Shown here piece by piece: positions 43,218-52,518 of a stretch of 64,000 nucleotides of DNA (its first letter is position 1; each line of letters opens with the position of its first letter). The notes under the pieces are model-generated. The model was not told the origin of the DNA. It did no database searches and saw only the letters and a program-made list of their open reading frames with translations. Both the position numbers and the translations under genes were made by a program. This stretch comes from an uncultured Elusimicrobiales bacterium (GTDB taxonomy: Bacteria > Elusimicrobiota > Elusimicrobia > Elusimicrobiales > Elusimicrobiaceae): assembly GCA_944324115.1 (NCBI GenBank), contig CALUVB010000001.1, forward strand, positions 148,676 through 212,675, read 5' to 3'.

Positions 43218-45203
43218 ATGGAGTATAACTATGAAGATTACCGTTCCTTTCTTTATATTGCGCGCTTGATTGACGATTTGGAAAGGAAACATAGAGGCTA
43301 TGAAGAGGATTTGCTGCGCTGGAGCCGACGCAATGGAATTAGAGAGAATTTATGGGGGAAGGAGTTTAAATCCAGAAAATCCATGCGCCAAGTGTGCGAG
43401 AGAATATACAGAAAATTAAAAAAAATGGCACTTCAATCAGAGCGCATGCCTCTTGGGTTAGTAAGACAGAATATTCAATATCTGGGCCGCTTGCTTTCTT
43501 TGAGTTCTCAGGAGCAAAGCATGGTGGAGGGCAGTGTTTTGTTGAGAAAAAACCAGTATTTCCATTCTTTTATCAACGAGTGTTTTAACGAGGAGAGCTT
43601 GTGCCCGGGCCGATTGGCGGCTATGGCGGGAATAAAGACGGAAGATGCGGAGGCCTTGCTGATGGAAAAAAGCCCGCTGCTGCAGTTTGGAATATTGGAG
43701 AAATGGCGTTCTTTTTGTAATGAGTATACATTGAGCCATAGAATATGGGAATTTTTAAAGGGTAAATACGTGGAGGAGAAAGAATTAAGAAATGCGCTTC
43801 TGGGAGAGCCCGTAAAAGGAACGTTGCGTGCGGCAGATTTTAATTATATAAAGGAAACGGATTTAGCGGTTAAGCTGGTAAAAAATGCAAAGGGGATAAC
43901 AGGTCTCAATATTCTGCTTTATGGCGAGCCGGGTACAGGCAAAACCAGTTTTGCCCAAATGCTGGCTGCCTCCGCCCGGAGAGATTTATATCCCGTGGGG
44001 GAAGAAGATAGTGGCGAGCGGGGAAGAAATTATCGTTTGCAGGCGTTGCATCGTAAATTGGAACTGTTGACTCGTGAAGCAAAAAGCGTTCTGTTGTTTG
44101 ACGAGGCGGAAGATTTGTTTTCCAGTCGTATGACGGTTTGTGATAAAGTGGAGATAAGCCGACTGCTGGAAAATAATCGTTCCCCGGTCATTTGGACTAC
44201 GAACAATATCCACCATATGGATCCTGCTTTTGTGCGTCGTTTTACGCTGGCGGTTTATTTTGAACAGCCTCCGGTGGAAGTGCGGCGGAAGATTTGGCGC
44301 CAAAATTTAAAAAAATACCATTTGCCTTGCTCAGTAAGTCAGATTAACGCTTTGGCTAAAGAATTTCCTGTGCCTCCTTCTATGATAAGCGGAGCCGCCC
44401 GCGCCGCTTCTATAGTAAAAGGAGATCTGGCGACGGTTCGCCAACATTTGCATGTGATGGGGCAAGCAATGCATGGCGGTCAGAAAGTGAGCAAAGATAA
44501 CGCAAAAAAAACTCATTTCAATCCTTTGCTCGTGCAGACGGATATGGATTTGAATGCTCTTACGCAACGTTTAAAAGGATTGGAACACCGGAATTTTTCG
44601 CTGTGCTTGTATGGGGTGTCCGGAACGGGGAAATCGGCTTATGCGCGTTATTTGGCGGAAGAATTGGGCCTCCAAATAATACAGCAACGGGCGTCTGATT
44701 TGATTAGCCCTTTTGTAGGGGCTACGGAGCAACGTATTGCCCGCGCTTTTGCCCAGGCCAAAGAACAGCAATGTGTGTTGGTGTTTGATGAGGCGGATTC
44801 GTTTCTTCAAGACCGCGCCCGTGCTTCTCATTCCTGGGAAATATCTGCTGTAAATGAGATGTTGACGTGGATGGAAGAACATACTTATCCTTTCATATGT
44901 ACGACCAATTTGATGGATTCGCTGGATCCGGCCTGTTTGAGGCGTTTCAGCTTTAAGGTGAGGTATGACTTCTTGACGGCAGTGCAGGTAGAGCGGGCAT
45001 TTCGGTATTTTTTTGACATGTCCATTTCGGGGCAAGAAGCGCTGACTCTGCCGCGTGTAACTCCGGGTGATTTTGCTGTTGTTAAAAATAAAGCCGATAT
45101 TTTAGGTGTGGGCCGCAAACGGGAGGAATTGCTGCGGTTGCTGCAGCAAGAACAATCTTTAAAAATTAAATATACAGAAAGCCGAATTGGCTTTTGTAAA
45201 TAG
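43218..45203 (+). CDS. Double AAA+ ATPase with N-terminal helical domain
   Basis: 661 aa from ATG 43218 (MEYNYEDYRSFLYIA) with AGGAGAG upstream. Residues ~1-210: helical domain with a winged-helix-like part (LLSLSSQEQSMVEGSVLL ... LEKWRSFCNEYTLSHRIWEFL). AAA1: Walker A GEPGTGKT (~236-243), Walker B LLFDEAED (~295), TTNNIHHMDPAFVRRF. AAA2: Walker A GVSGTGKS (~466-473), pore loop SPFVGATEQRI, Walker B VLVFDEAD (~524), TTNLMDSLDPACLRRF. Both sites look active. Vps4/katanin-like remodeller; substrate unknown. First gene of a five-gene operon divergent from a WYL regulator. Confidence 0.85.
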   Translation: MEYNYEDYRSFLYIARLIDDLERKHRGYEEDLLRWSRRNGIRENLWGKEFKSRKSMRQVCERIYRKLKKMALQSERMPLGLVRQNIQYLGRLLSLSSQEQSMVEGSVLLRKNQYFHSFINECFNEESLCPGRLAAMAGIKTEDAEALLMEKSPLLQFGILEKWRSFCNEYTLSHRIWEFLKGKYVEEKELRNALLGEPVKGTLRAADFNYIKETDLAVKLVKNAKGITGLNILLYGEPGTGKTSFAQMLAASARRDLYPVGEEDSGERGRNYRLQALHRKLELLTREAKSVLLFDEAEDLFSSRMTVCDKVEISRLLENNRSPVIWTTNNIHHMDPAFVRRFTLAVYFEQPPVEVRRKIWRQNLKKYHLPCSVSQINALAKEFPVPPSMISGAARAASIVKGDLATVRQHLHVMGQAMHGGQKVSKDNAKKTHFNPLLVQTDMDLNALTQRLKGLEHRNFSLCLYGVSGTGKSAYARYLAEELGLQIIQQRASDLISPFVGATEQRIARAFAQAKEQQCVLVFDEADSFLQDRARASHSWEISAVNEMLTWMEEHTYPFICTTNLMDSLDPACLRRFSFKVRYDFLTAVQVERAFRYFFDMSISGQEALTLPRVTPGDFAVVKNKADILGVGRKREELLRLLQQEQSLKIKYTESRIGFCK

Positions 45204-45212
45204 GAGAGAAAC

Positions 45213-45401
45213 ATGGAATATATAATATGCCTTGCTGTATTTGGAATTATAATGGCCGTAGTGTATATTTGTACTAAGCCGCAGGCAAGAAGAAAAGTCC
45301 TTTTGGCGGAGCTGGTTTTGTCGGCGACTATATTGTATAGCCAATTGATGCTGTATCCTTACCGTGTGGAACGTATATTGCAGGTTTTCAAGGGGTGGTA
45401 G
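45213..45401 (+). CDS. Small membrane protein (62 aa)
   Basis: 62 aa with two TM helices (IICLAVFGIIMAVVYICT and VLLAELVLSATILYSQLML) joined by a basic turn (KPQARRK). AGGAGAG precedes the ATG and the gene is 9 bp after the AAA gene. No family recognised. Small TM proteins in such operons can be membrane anchors or effectors, but nothing here proves it. Confidence 0.65.
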   Translation: MEYIICLAVFGIIMAVVYICTKPQARRKVLLAELVLSATILYSQLMLYPYRVERILQVFKGW

Positions 45402-45416
45402 GAGCCGGCGCGCAAC

Positions 45417-45441
45417 CCCTCCGCCGTGCACTGGCGGAGGG
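45417..45441 (+). repeat. Stable intra-operon hairpin
   Basis: Perfect 9-bp stem CCCTCCGCC / GGCGGAGGG with a 7-nt loop (GTGCACT), between the small membrane protein and the next gene; no T-run follows. Probably sets the relative expression of the genes on either side by RNA processing or partial termination. Confidence 0.6.
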
Positions 45442-45461
45442 CTGATGTTTAGGGAGAGATT

Positions 45462-46082
45462 ATGATGAAAAGTAAGGAAGAAGAACAAATACGCCAAATA
45501 GCCCGTTTTTTTGACGGAGAAGTATTGCAAACAGCTCCTCAGACGGATTTTTTCTCTACGCCTTTGTCTGAAGAGAAAAAAATACTTCTGCGGCGTTTTT
45601 CGGTGCTGCGTTATTTTAAGCAAATTGCCAAATTGGCTGAAGATTGGGGAATAAACGAAGAATTTTTCCTCAGAGCGGAGAGCGCATTAAAAGAAGTATC
45701 CAGTTTTTTGCCGTTCAATTCCCGGCAAATTGTCTTATTTGTATTCTTGTATTTATGTTCGGAGATGGAAGGCTCAGATATCAAGGTGTCGGATATAGCC
45801 GATACGTTTAATATGACGGAAAAAAGATTGTTGGAAACTATGGACTGGCAGCAACTGGAAAAGTGGGGATTTTTGATGTCTCATTTTGCCGCCCAAAAGC
45901 GGACTTTCCGCCTTCCACAGCGTGTGATGAAAGCCGTGGCGATAGTGGATATGGCGTTTTATTTAAATGTATTGAAGAATAGAAATTATACGGGCAAATC
46001 AGAGGAAAAAATGGCCTTGTTTCTGATTATCGCTTTAGAAATGACGAAAAAAAATGAAAGCAGAAACTATTTTACTTGCTAA
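45462..46082 (+). CDS. Winged-helix-like protein resembling AAA N-terminal domains
   Basis: 206 aa, soluble and helical. Residues ~85-180 (SRQIVLFVFLYLCSEMEG, VSDIADTFNMTEKRLLETMD, QLEKWGFLMSHF, RTFRLPQRVMKAV) read like the winged-helix segment seen at the N-terminus of the ClpX-like protein and the double-AAA protein, here without an ATPase. AGGGAGAG precedes the ATG. The end overlaps the deiminase start by 29 bp. Could be an adaptor that docks on the ATPase (inference). Confidence 0.6.
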   Translation: MMKSKEEEQIRQIARFFDGEVLQTAPQTDFFSTPLSEEKKILLRRFSVLRYFKQIAKLAEDWGINEEFFLRAESALKEVSSFLPFNSRQIVLFVFLYLCSEMEGSDIKVSDIADTFNMTEKRLLETMDWQQLEKWGFLMSHFAAQKRTFRLPQRVMKAVAIVDMAFYLNVLKNRNYTGKSEEKMALFLIIALEMTKKNESRNYFTC

Positions 46083-46917
46083 ACCACAGGAGAAGGTGGT
46101 CAAAATTTATCCTGCATATAAAGCATTTTTTCCGCGGTTATATGCGGCGCTTACGGCTTATCATGAAGTGGAAGTGTTAGATTTGCCTGACATTTGGGTA
46201 CGGGATTTTTTGCCCGTGCAACATGCGGCAACGGGCGCGCTTTCGCGTTTGTTTTTCAGGCCGAAATATGCCAACTATACGCAGAAATTTACCGCGCAGA
46301 TACGGCGGCGTGTATGCGAATTGTTCCCGGTCCGCTTTGCCAATGTGGAGATAGATGGCGGCAATATTGTGCGCGGCCCGGGGGATATTTTCTTTTGTTT
46401 TGAGGGAAGGCGCATTTTTCGGCGCAGTTTCCCGGGGGAACAGGAAATGGTGGAAAAAGAATTGGCGGCGGCCTTAGGAAGCAAACAAATTGTGTGGCTG
46501 CCGCGGGAAGTGGGGGATAAAGTAAATCATATAGACGGGTTTATGCAGTTTATTGGAGATACGCTGTTGGTGAGTGATGAACGTTTTACCCCCTATTTGG
46601 AACAATTACTTTATCAGCGCTTGGAAGCGGTATGCCGTATTTTCCCCAATCTTCAAATACGCTTTTTGCCGTGTGTGCCGGATAAGGCAGACAAAAGCGG
46701 TTTAAGTGCATACGGAGTGTATGTTAATTTTTTAGAAACTTCCCGGGCGGTCTTTGTGCCCCAATACCGGTTGGCGCAGGATAAAGAGATTATTGATATA
46801 ATAAAAACTGTTACAGAGAAACCTATTGTAGCTTTAGACTGTACAGATATCGCCCGCTATGGCGGTGCCATACATTGTTTGACAAAGGAGTACAAAACCA
46901 GTTATGACGCTGAATGA
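46054..46917 (+). CDS. Agmatine-deiminase/PAD-fold enzyme
   Basis: 287 aa. Guanidino-group-modifying fold with all active-site motifs: DIWVRDF (substrate guanidinium Asp), EIDGGNIV, VNHIDGF (His) and YGGAIHCLT with catalytic Cys275. AguA/PAD_porph enzymes hydrolyse agmatine or protein arginine to N-carbamoylputrescine or citrulline; typical AguA is ~345-370 aa, so this is a compact version. It lies inside the AAA operon with overlaps on both sides, away from any polyamine genes, so its substrate may differ. Confidence 0.8.
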   Translation: MKAETILLAKPQEKVVKIYPAYKAFFPRLYAALTAYHEVEVLDLPDIWVRDFLPVQHAATGALSRLFFRPKYANYTQKFTAQIRRRVCELFPVRFANVEIDGGNIVRGPGDIFFCFEGRRIFRRSFPGEQEMVEKELAAALGSKQIVWLPREVGDKVNHIDGFMQFIGDTLLVSDERFTPYLEQLLYQRLEAVCRIFPNLQIRFLPCVPDKADKSGLSAYGVYVNFLETSRAVFVPQYRLAQDKEIIDIIKTVTEKPIVALDCTDIARYGGAIHCLTKEYKTSYDAE

Positions 46918-47497
46918 ACAATTTTATGTTTTTAAGCCGCAAATAGATATACAAAAGGCTTTTGATGATATGGCGCGGTATATATTTGAGAGAATCTCTC
47001 TGCAGGCGGGCGCTAAAGAATACCTGTTTACAGAAATAGAATTCTATTATTATTCTCCACAACATAAACATAGAGACCCGTTTTGTAAACGCAACCCTGT
47101 TCATGCACGAGAGACGCAATGTCCCGAAATTCCCAGCGACAAACTGTTTTTTCATTATTCCGGGGTAGATATTTGTTTTGATAACAAAGACAGAAGCAAA
47201 CAAGAATACGGCGGCATTTTGATACGCGGTATCAAAGAGGCCCGAGCTGACGGGACAAACTTTATAAACGGCCCATTAAAAACGCTGTGCCGTTTGTTAA
47301 ATGACGCGCAGCAAACGGGTGATGTCCGCATTTGCTTAAAAAAAGCAAAGACACCCCGCATGCTGGAGCATGCTCCCAAATCCAGTGCGCGGATAGGGTT
47401 AAAGGCTCCACTGGGAGATGCTGAAAAACAGAAATATAAGAAAAAGAAGTATCGGTATTATTTGCCTGATACAAAAGGAATAAAAAAGCCCCAATGA
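46904..47497 (+). CDS. Unknown protein with possible DNA-glycosylase-like core
   Basis: 197 aa. Visible blocks are FTEIEFYYYSPQHKHRDPF, FFHYSGVDICF, YGGILIRGI and INGPLKTLCRLL. The order E-x-E...H-R-D...YG-x-x-I-R...GP-x-x-L recalls the MPG/AAG 3-methyladenine glycosylases (ExEAY ... LIRAxEP ... GPxxL), but the match is loose and unproven. Basic C-terminal tail (KQKYKKKKYRYYLP). Overlaps the deiminase by 14 bp; last gene of the operon. Confidence 0.45.
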   Translation: MTLNEQFYVFKPQIDIQKAFDDMARYIFERISLQAGAKEYLFTEIEFYYYSPQHKHRDPFCKRNPVHARETQCPEIPSDKLFFHYSGVDICFDNKDRSKQEYGGILIRGIKEARADGTNFINGPLKTLCRLLNDAQQTGDVRICLKKAKTPRMLEHAPKSSARIGLKAPLGDAEKQKYKKKKYRYYLPDTKGIKKPQ

Positions 47498-47924
47498 CGG
47501 AGTAAAATCTGATAAGTAGGACAAAATCTGCCGCGGCGTGCTTTTGCTCCAATTACCGCTTACTTAAAAGGGTTTTAAGAAGACGGCAGTCTGTTTATCC
47601 GCAATAAATGCGCCAGGCTCCAATTAGATATAAAAAAGACGGATTCAATTTCTGCTTTCACTCCCGTCTAGAACAGTATCTGGATATCTCCAATATGATA
47701 CTGTTTAGGCGGCGCCTCTTATGGGCTTGATACGGGAGCCGTTGCCGCCGCTGCACCTTCCTATATGGCCAATTAAGCGGGGGAGGGTATCGGCTTTCTC
47801 TGAAAGATGGATTTTGCTTTGGCTGCCGGCAACAGATAAGTGCCGTATCGCCCGCGCCCGCTCCGCTGTATGCCAAAATCCAAAACGATATCTGAGAGAA
47901 GAAAAGGCCCGGCAGAAGGATTGT
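47498..47924. other. Non-coding region between operons
   Basis: About 430 bp between the AAA operon and the convergent DUF262 genes. No convincing frame, tRNA or strong terminator. Some stretches (e.g. near 47850) look like degraded coding DNA, but I cannot name a source. Confidence 0.4.
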
Positions 47925-50615
47925 TCACCGGGAAATGGTGGCTTGAATATATTTTTTCATGTCTTCTATCTTATCGGTTAAAGTCCCGCTATATGATTCA
48001 TATTTTATTTGTTTGTACTCTCCCGTTTGATCTGCTGTTTTAGCCACAAAACCGTATTTCCCCTGGAAAGTTGGCTCTGTACCTGAATATATTTCATAAT
48101 ATACGCGTATCTCTTGCTGGGAACTCTTATATTTCATATATTTTTGACTCATTTTCCCATTGGACTTTTCATAAAAGACAGCGAAGTTGTTTTGGCGGAG
48201 TTCCAAATACAAAGCATAAGAATATAACTCCCAGTTACTGGAGTTTGTCTTAGAGCGTGAGAGTACTAAAATCCGATCCGGGCCCTCTTTCCAAATTTGT
48301 TTTCCACCGCTTTGTTGTATAATCTGAGGGTATTTTAAGAAAGGCCACTTCCATTGGCAGTCTGAAGGAAGATTAGCCAAAGTGTCTGTGATAATGTCTT
48401 CTAGTATGGGTTGGAGCGGGAGTGTATCTGGTTGGGCGCTGCTGGCGGCTTGGTTTGTATGCTTTGTCTGCCTGGTGGCTATGTCTTCCAACAGTTCTTT
48501 TACGCATAGGCAGGCGTCTTGGTCGGACTTGTCTGCTCTTAAAAGACGTTTAAAACTCATACCGCTGTCTGTTGCTTCGGTTAAAAAATTGAAATAAGAG
48601 TTAGTAGATAGCAAATAGCTTTTTGTCTGGCCTTTACACAAAAGCGCCCGCCGCAAATATTCGTTTTGATTCTTAAAATGAATATTTGTAAATAATAATT
48701 TGAAAATTCGTAAATAAGTAACAAACTGGAGATAGGGATTCTTGGCTATCGGAGCGAGCAGTTCTTTGCCGGTTAAGGCAGGGAGCTGCGGGAGCTGTAT
48801 TTTAGATCTCCATATGAAACATGCTTTATTTATGCCTGCAAATTGCAATAATGCGGAAATGGTGCCTCCTAAATAGGTGTGTTCCGCTTCAGAAATGGCT
48901 TGTTTCCATAACGGCTGTTCCATAAGCTGGTATTTAATGATTTCTTCGCTAATTTGTTGTTCGGAAAAGGAGTGGAAAGAAAATGATGCTAAACATTGTG
49001 TAAGGTGCGCTCTCCATGCTGCTATAGACAGAGAGCCCAAATCGGTTTTTGTAGAAGCATCTAACAAGCGCTTGATATCCTGGATTTTTAGCAATACATA
49101 ATTCCATGTATTTTCATCAGACGTATGATGAAAATGAATTAAATTAGAGATAAGCCGGAGCCATTCTTGCAGCGCCAGTCCTTTTGTTTGTGTATTGAAA
49201 AAATAGCTATCTTTGTCTTTATCATAATCAGCATACTTGACTAAAAATGCATATTCCGCCAACAACATCAACATATCCGTATGCGATAAAGCGGTTTTGT
49301 TTTTAATTAAACGCAGAAAGGTTTTTTCTTCTCCCTCCCGCAGATAGTCTTTGTCCCATTCGTCTTTTTGAATAAAAGAAAGCGGCGTTTGAGAGGAGTT
49401 TGTATTCTGATCTTTGTAAGAGAGGATATCTAGCAATTTGCGGATAGTTGTTAGAAACGTATCCCGGGTGACGGGCTTGTTGTCACTAATAATTTGCAAT
49501 GAGTTGCAGACAATCCGTTGGAACTCATTGTACTCGTATTTGTCGTCTTTTTCGTCTTTTTTAACATCTTCAAACAGATGCTGGCTAAATTGATAATCTG
49601 TTTCAGTTCGCCACAGGGTTTCAAATACGCTATTAAAGAAATCTCTTTTTTTTGAGTTAAAAGAAACGTTTTGATTTAAAATGGCTTTTTCCAGGTCGGT
49701 TCCTTTAACTTCCAGGTTTGTCATATAAGCCATTAATATGCAGAAACGGAAGAAGCACAGGAGAGGTTCATCAATGGAAAATACCTTGTCTTTGCTGTTT
49801 ACTTGTATTCTGTATTTAGGGTTCCAGAAAAATTGTGACCAGCGGCTATTAAGCAGAGCAATAAAATTTTGGCCCTGTTTTTCCTCTGATTTAAGATATT
49901 GAGAAAGCTGTGATTTGAAATTTTCAAAGTCTGTCAACGGCTTTCCCCGGGCATTCATTTTTAGATAGATACTGTCCGTCTGGTGCAGGGTATTCTGTAA
50001 ATCTAGAAATAAGAAAGAAATGGGAGAATCTTCTTTTATTAGATTTATCCACATATCTGCCAAATTATCAAGGGTCCTTTTTCGTATCTGTCGGTGTATT
50101 TCATCTAATGTTACCAACATGGCTTGAATGGTGGGGTCTTTTTCAAAAGAAGTCAAAAACCACGAGAAATTTTTAATAATTTGGGAAGGGGGGATATCCG
50201 GTTGTGTGGTAAAAGGTTCTTTTGTTGTTTTAGTTGCTAGATATAAGCAAAATTCCTGGGCCGTATATCGGGTTTCGTATTGAAAACGGCTTAACGTATT
50301 TTGTATGTCTTGTGTGATTTGCCCGCTGTATATAGCTAAATACCAATGTAATAAAAATAAGGTGGTGAGGCGTTGTTGGCCGTCTATGGGTATAAATAGG
50401 GAATAAGGGCCTTCTTTTTTTATATTGCTACCATATACAAAATGCAAATTTATCGGGTCTTGGGCAGGGCGGAGCGCTTGCAGAAGGTCTGAAATAAAAT
50501 TTTCCCGGATACGATTGGTCTTTGCGTCTATTCGTCCTTGCACATAGTCGCGCTGCATATCGGGGATACGGACAATATTATCTTGTAATAAATTCCAAAA
50601 GTTTATTTTTGACAT
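47925..50615 (-). CDS. DUF262 (GmrS/ParB-like nuclease) protein, long form
   Basis: 896 aa. N-terminal DUF262: IPDMQRDYVQGR, IPIDGQQRLTTLFLLHWYL (the DGQQR motif) and IYLKMNARGKPLTDFENFK. The remaining ~600 residues are helical and then beta-rich, without a visible DUF1524 HNH core. DUF262 proteins form type IV restriction enzymes (GmrSD) and other phage defence nucleases. Starts 1 bp after the stop of the second DUF262 gene, so the two are one operon. The specificity cannot be read from sequence. Confidence 0.85.
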   Translation of the reverse strand: MSKINFWNLLQDNIVRIPDMQRDYVQGRIDAKTNRIRENFISDLLQALRPAQDPINLHFVYGSNIKKEGPYSLFIPIDGQQRLTTLFLLHWYLAIYSGQITQDIQNTLSRFQYETRYTAQEFCLYLATKTTKEPFTTQPDIPPSQIIKNFSWFLTSFEKDPTIQAMLVTLDEIHRQIRKRTLDNLADMWINLIKEDSPISFLFLDLQNTLHQTDSIYLKMNARGKPLTDFENFKSQLSQYLKSEEKQGQNFIALLNSRWSQFFWNPKYRIQVNSKDKVFSIDEPLLCFFRFCILMAYMTNLEVKGTDLEKAILNQNVSFNSKKRDFFNSVFETLWRTETDYQFSQHLFEDVKKDEKDDKYEYNEFQRIVCNSLQIISDNKPVTRDTFLTTIRKLLDILSYKDQNTNSSQTPLSFIQKDEWDKDYLREGEEKTFLRLIKNKTALSHTDMLMLLAEYAFLVKYADYDKDKDSYFFNTQTKGLALQEWLRLISNLIHFHHTSDENTWNYVLLKIQDIKRLLDASTKTDLGSLSIAAWRAHLTQCLASFSFHSFSEQQISEEIIKYQLMEQPLWKQAISEAEHTYLGGTISALLQFAGINKACFIWRSKIQLPQLPALTGKELLAPIAKNPYLQFVTYLRIFKLLFTNIHFKNQNEYLRRALLCKGQTKSYLLSTNSYFNFLTEATDSGMSFKRLLRADKSDQDACLCVKELLEDIATRQTKHTNQAASSAQPDTLPLQPILEDIITDTLANLPSDCQWKWPFLKYPQIIQQSGGKQIWKEGPDRILVLSRSKTNSSNWELYSYALYLELRQNNFAVFYEKSNGKMSQKYMKYKSSQQEIRVYYEIYSGTEPTFQGKYGFVAKTADQTGEYKQIKYESYSGTLTDKIEDMKKYIQATISR

Positions 50616-50616
50616 A

Positions 50617-52518
50617 TTATTTATCCATGTTTAAATATTGTTTTATCAGCTGGGCCATATCTTTTTTGTAAGCGGAAGCATCTTCCGTATTCCAGGAAAA
50701 TAGATTTTTCGTACCTTTTAATTCTTTGGTGAAAACTCGGCGGGTGCAGGGCAGGATAAAAGTGCCATTCTGTATGCTGCTTAAGATAATGTGTCTTTTT
50801 ACTGGGAAAATGGCATTTTGATAACTGCGGTTGGTGTGGGAGTCCAGCAAGGTTAAATTGCCTATTTTATTTTTCCATTCGCCGTCTGCTTGAGCAGAGG
50901 CGGCCGGGGCTATTCCCTGTATTGCTTTTCCATTGAGCACTTGGTTATACAAAGAGTTGACATCTTTAACATCAAAAAGTTTATTTGATTTACCTGTTAA
51001 GTAATCTTTATCATGCAAAATCTGTTCAATGTTGTCCCTCCAATCTTTGTTTGGCAATAAATAAGGATTGTTTATTAGTGCTTCCAGCCACATTTTTTGC
51101 GGGTTATCGGGCTCCTTGTCGCTAAATGGAGGAGGAGCCGGATTCTGGGAATTGATGTCTTCCAAATCCCAGGAGTAGCTTTTAAATAAATCAAAGCGGA
51201 ATCGTTCAGTACTGTTGCAACAGTCCAAATAGGCCAAATTATACAGCAGCAAGAGGCGGCGGAGATCTTCATTGTGCTCAGAATGGGTTAATCCGGGTTT
51301 GTCGCTTTCCTCGCCCAGCAGTTCAGTTAAGTTGTTTTCTAAAGAGACGGGTTGATTATCAGGGTCTTTATAGGTAAAAATATCTTTTGCGGTTTTTATT
51401 TTGCTTTGCAATTTGCTTTCAAAATCCGAAAGAGTTTGGCACGAACGGAAGCATTCGCTCAGTTCCAAAAGGGTTTTTGTTTCATATCGGGCGGTATAGA
51501 GCAAAAAGCCAACCAAATGATAGGTATGAAGGTTTGTATACCAGCGTTTAAAAATATCAAAAAATTCCAGCATTTCCTGCCAGATGTTTTCAAATGCTTG
51601 CTGTGGATCGGTCTGTTTTTGGAGCTGGATATAGTCGCTAAATACATGAAAGCTGAAATCATGCAGATTTGCAACCCGCTTAAACTTCTTTTGCTCATTT
51701 AGTTGGTGTGCTTTCAAATCAAACAGGAAATCCATACGGTTTACATAATTGCGTTTTGTCAAAAACCGGAAAAATTTTTCATCGGATAGTTCCTGTTCTA
51801 TTTGGGCCCACTGGGCCGCGATACGCCGCCGCAGTTCCTCGTTCGGGTTGGTGCTGGTGGCCAAAAAAAATGCTTTTATTAATTCTGCGCTTGCCAGTCT
51901 GATGGTGCCTTGGTTAATCTTGCTAAATTCCTTCTCTTCGCTGGAGTTACCGCCGGATAAATTGACATTGTGCCATATCATTTTGACCTTTGTGTCTAAT
52001 ATTTTTTTGAATTCTTTACAAAAATTGTCCTCGTTTTTGGAGTGAGACTCAAAGAAATTACAGATACAATCATACGCTTGTGCAATATAATAACAATCAA
52101 TATTTTTTTCTCTTTGCTCGTCTGTTATGTCAGGTAGTTTTTTTAAACACTCGCTTCGTACGTCAGATTCTGGTATGTATGTAAGGGTAAAAGGGGGCTC
52201 GGCAAGGCCGATTTGCTTGAAATAGGAGTAAATTAAATAAATGGTGGTTAAACGCTGCTGCCCGTCTAAAACGTTATAGCTATTTCCCCCGGAGGCATTG
52301 TTGACTACCAGCGGCTGGAGACAATAAAATCCTTCTGTTTCAGTAGAGGCAAATTCCAAAATGTCTTGTAGTAACTCTAATACTTGGCGCTTTTCCCACC
52401 GATATCCCCTTTGATATAGTTGAATAACGAAGTTTTTCCCTTGCAGATGTTGTTCAGCGGGGTTGGCCCCCGTCATATCTATCAATGAAAACGCCGTCTT
52501 TGTGTCCTTTTTTTCCAT
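50617..52518 (-). CDS. DUF262-DUF1524 (GmrSD-like) protein
   Basis: 633 aa. N-terminal DUF262: IQLYQRGYRWEKRQVLELLQD, YNVLDGQQRLTTIY, and SKINQGTIRLASAELIKAF. C-terminal DUF1524-like block: KNKIGNLTLLDSHTNRSYQNA and FPVKRHIIL, the usual N-x-x-GNLTLL...N...F-x-x-K pattern. The upstream half of the HNH motif, normally H-I-x-P, reads QGIAP, so the catalytic His may be missing. GmrSD-type proteins cut modified phage DNA in an NTP-dependent way. First gene of a two-gene operon. Confidence 0.85.
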   Translation of the reverse strand: MEKKDTKTAFSLIDMTGANPAEQHLQGKNFVIQLYQRGYRWEKRQVLELLQDILEFASTETEGFYCLQPLVVNNASGGNSYNVLDGQQRLTTIYLIYSYFKQIGLAEPPFTLTYIPESDVRSECLKKLPDITDEQREKNIDCYYIAQAYDCICNFFESHSKNEDNFCKEFKKILDTKVKMIWHNVNLSGGNSSEEKEFSKINQGTIRLASAELIKAFFLATSTNPNEELRRRIAAQWAQIEQELSDEKFFRFLTKRNYVNRMDFLFDLKAHQLNEQKKFKRVANLHDFSFHVFSDYIQLQKQTDPQQAFENIWQEMLEFFDIFKRWYTNLHTYHLVGFLLYTARYETKTLLELSECFRSCQTLSDFESKLQSKIKTAKDIFTYKDPDNQPVSLENNLTELLGEESDKPGLTHSEHNEDLRRLLLLYNLAYLDCCNSTERFRFDLFKSYSWDLEDINSQNPAPPPFSDKEPDNPQKMWLEALINNPYLLPNKDWRDNIEQILHDKDYLTGKSNKLFDVKDVNSLYNQVLNGKAIQGIAPAASAQADGEWKNKIGNLTLLDSHTNRSYQNAIFPVKRHIILSSIQNGTFILPCTRRVFTKELKGTKNLFSWNTEDASAYKKDMAQLIKQYLNMDK

